NCBI GenBank assembly: GCA_963995505.1
Contig: OZ023182.1
Location: 2,061,001-2,125,000 of the forward strand
Source: Hypericum androsaemum
Lineage: Eukaryota > Streptophyta > Magnoliopsida > Malpighiales > Hypericaceae
Reading direction: 5' to 3'
Length of the DNA stretch: 64,000 nt
Below are positions 61,674-64,000 of the stretch, in pieces. The notes under the pieces are model-generated. The model saw only the letters and a program-made list of their open reading frames with translations, did no database searches and had not been told where the DNA came from. Each line of letters opens with the position of its first letter. The first letter of the stretch is position 1. The translations under genes were made by a program, and so were the position numbers.

Positions 61674-61916
61674 ATGGCTTCTGCTCAGAGGAATCTCACG
61701 GTCTCCACCGGCGACGGCGAAGGGGGAGCCGGGGCGGTGACGTCCGGCTCGCCGAGAGGTCAGTGCCTGTGTTCGCCGACCACCCACCAGGGGTCCTTCC
61801 GGTGCCGGCTTCATCGGTCGTCGGCTGATTGGATGAAGAGATCGAAGTCGATGCCGGCTCGTAATAGTACTTCTTCTGTTGCTTCTCTCTCCCCCAAGTC
61901 GGTCGCGTCTAGTTAG
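61674..61916 (+). CDS. Small serine-rich plant protein
   Basis: An 80-residue single-exon protein with no signal peptide or membrane segment. The centre, CLCSPTTHQGSFRCRLHRSS, is the signature I know from the plant serine-rich protein family (usually CLCSPTTHPGSFRC); here the proline is glutamine. The C-terminus is basic and serine-rich (MKRSKSMPARNSTSSVASLS). The function of the family is not established to my knowledge. A good TATA box precedes it and the high GC content stands out from the flanks, so I take it as a real gene. The ATG at 61674 is the first in frame. Confidence 0.85.
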   Translation: MASAQRNLTVSTGDGEGGAGAVTSGSPRGQCLCSPTTHQGSFRCRLHRSSADWMKRSKSMPARNSTSSVASLSPKSVASS

Positions 61917-63683
61917 TACTTGGTAAGTAGTCAAGTTGTTTCCGATCGTTGACCACAAAAACTATATCAAAGTGTCCTTTCGATCATTAGATCGCACCTC
62001 TCGAACTTGATGTACTTATGTTTTCGAACTTTTCGACCTGATTAAGGTATGATATCGCTTTGCCTCCCAAAAAAGAAGTTGTGAAATTGGCAAGTTGTGT
62101 ATAAGCTTCGTTTTTTTTATTTGGTGGAATATGAGCTTCATGTGTTAATGAAAAGTAATTAACTCGGTTGAGTTACGTTAAATTGTCAGTGTTTCGGGTG
62201 ATATTTTCAACTGTACCTAAAAAAATCGAATTTTTGAAGTTTGCACAGATTTGGATAAAGATAATAACTTGCTAATCCCGCTTTAATAGCTTTTTTTGTG
62301 ATAATCCCGCTTTAATAGCTAAAGAGATGGGATCGGTAACTTAGTTTCTTTTCGTTCATCGTCTAATGGCGTTTTAATGCTATATATGATGTTTCTTTTC
62401 GTTCCTCGTCCACATGGCGTTTTTAATGCTATATATTCTAATGGCGTTTTTATTCTAGATATATGATTGCTATTTCCTGTTTATTCCTGCCCCACTAGAA
62501 TAACATGTGGATTTGTTTGATGGAGAATATGTTGATTTTCAAAGGAAACTATCGTGGTCGATTTCGTAGTGAATATACCATCATAATGGCGTGTCTCGAT
62601 CGGTCCCATATTTTTTCTCTTTTGTTTCTGAGAGCCTTCATTCTGGGGATCTAATGTTCGAATTAATGTTTTTGGTCAGTCAATTAATCATCAGAAGTTG
62701 TAATTAATGTCATTCTTCACGCTTCCAATTTTCTTTGTAAATTTTCAAGTTGCTATTCGTCAACTTTCTCATGGCATGGAACAAAGGGTGTATAAATTTA
62801 AGGAGTTTTAGAATTTAATCATGGTATAATATTTACTTTTAAAAAATAAATTTGAATTAGTTATGAGGATTTTCTAGTTAAGCGCAATATTTTGAAGTCA
62901 GTATATCCGCAGTCCAATAAATTACATCTCAGAAAGTATGTTAGAATTATTACATAATTATAAATGATTAAAATTTATATATAAAAGTAAAAAGTCTTAT
63001 AACTTGACATGAAAATCTGTCGTCCTCGTTTACAATCCCATTTCTTCATCTAATAATTTTCAATTTACAAGTATTGGTTGATGACACCCTTTAAAAAAAG
63101 TATTGGTTATGATGAAATTGTTATATTCTGAACAATAATTTGAGTTCTTGAAAAGAAAAAGTTTATTTTTTCAAAGCTCAAATTTGAGCCGGTCGAGTGG
63201 CTACAGGGTATATTAAAAAATTTGTTAAGTTTCGATAACCGATCCGATCGCGTGATGTTCATGTGGGAACACGTTGTGGTTTTAAATAATCATGGAACAG
63301 GCGAGTGATATAGAGGAATGGCTCAAAGAAGGTTGATTTGTTTATCATGTGATGTGTCTGAATGAGAATTTGTAAATGGAAAAATATTCCTCATGTATAT
63401 GTAAAGTCGACTGTTAACCTGAGGGAATTCAGCAAGTGGCACTCTTCCAGGAAAATAGGTTTGTAATTTCTAGAAGGATTCCTCCTCTGTACGACACCGT
63501 TCATTACCTTTCTGTAATTATCAAGATATTTTATATCCGGAGGAAATAATTTCTGTAAAAACAAAAAAATATATAAAATCTTTGTTTTGAAAATTGTTGG
63601 TACTTCGTCCCTTCTTTTCTCGGGGTCAGATTTGATCCTGGACATGTATTTTTGTCCAGGACCGTCATGGCACACGCGTGTGG
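61917..63683. other. Intergenic, downstream of the serine-rich gene
   Basis: T-rich sequence. The motif TTTTAATGCTATATAT with GGCGTTTT recurs three times at about 62365-62460, a short decayed tandem repeat. No gene seen. Confidence 0.4.
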
Positions 63684-64000
63684 TTGGTTAGTTATGATAC
63701 AATGGGTCGCTCAGTTATGATTTGATGGTTCGCTCAGTTATGATCCGATGGTTAGCTCAGAAGCTGTTCCAATTTTTTCGGAACACGCAGGGGTTCGCTT
63801 AGTTATGATGTAATGGTTCGCTCAGTTATGATGCAATGGTTCGACCAGTTATGATGGAATGGTTTGCCCGGAGTGGTCCCAATTTTTTCGGAACACGCGC
63901 TGGTTCGCTTAGTTATGATACAATGGTTCGCCCAATTATGATACAATGGTTCGCCCAATTATGATATAATGGTTCGCCCAATTGTGATACACTGGTTCAC
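63684..64000. repeat. 23-bp minisatellite with 110-bp higher-order period
   Basis: Copies of a 23-bp unit, GGTTCGCTCAGTTATGATAC plus AAT, run in tandem to the end of the window. A second motif, AATTTTTTCGGAACACGC, is inserted at 63771 and again at 63881, so blocks of three to four units repeat every 110 bp. The array continues beyond the window. Confidence 0.88.

Noticed and set aside
1..64000. CRISPR arrays, tRNA or rRNA genes
   Set aside because: No spaced identical repeats of CRISPR type. TGGTATCAGAGC sites are retrotransposon primer sites, not tRNA genes. I saw no cloverleaf or rRNA sequence, though short RNA genes could be missed by eye.

Overview
This is a stretch of plant nuclear genome, from a eudicot judging by its gene content; I cannot name the species. 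The sequence is AT-rich. Genes have short GT-AG introns. Most of the DNA is retrotransposon and DNA-transposon material, much of it decayed or nested.

Six host genes are supported. They are a class C heat-shock transcription factor (minus strand, 3865-5011), a small two-exon gene whose first coding exon is only the ATG (36966-37266), an IST1-like ESCRT regulator with six exons (42439-45611), a single-exon membrane-anchored protein of unknown function (46848-47642), a canonical plant Rab5 GTPase with seven exons (minus strand, 50512-52261), and a small serine-rich protein (61674-61916). They share no operon-like organisation; apart from IST1 and Rab5, which both act in endosome and multivesicular-body traffic, I see no functional link.

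Layout: a minisatellite and a solo or truncated LTR (1-2.2 kb); a hAT-type MITE with a perfect 8-bp target duplication (2.4-2.9 kb); the HSF gene; a full-length decayed Ty1/copia element A1 (6742-15165); intergenic DNA with LINE remnants; a long-TIR DNA element (21222-27017) with a young internally deleted sister copy, A2 (21757-26302), inserted inside it; an unrelated older copia element B on the minus strand (27297-33293); a LINE fragment; intergenic DNA; the block of four genes from 37 to 52 kb; a third copia element C (53925-59385) inserted in an open reading frame; a Mutator-like element with perfect 9-bp target duplication (60174-61382); the serine-rich gene; and a 23-bp minisatellite with higher-order structure running off the right edge.

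The most unusual material is the A1/A2 copia family. Both copies carry an extra conserved ORF between the leader and gag. Copy A2 has lost gag, protease and integrase so that this ORF is fused in frame to an intact reverse transcriptase-RNase H. The LTR of the family carries a dense array of G-box motifs, a W-box palindrome, and a TATA box placed in the loop of a perfect 11-bp inverted repeat. All assignments come from reading the sequence; no database search was run.
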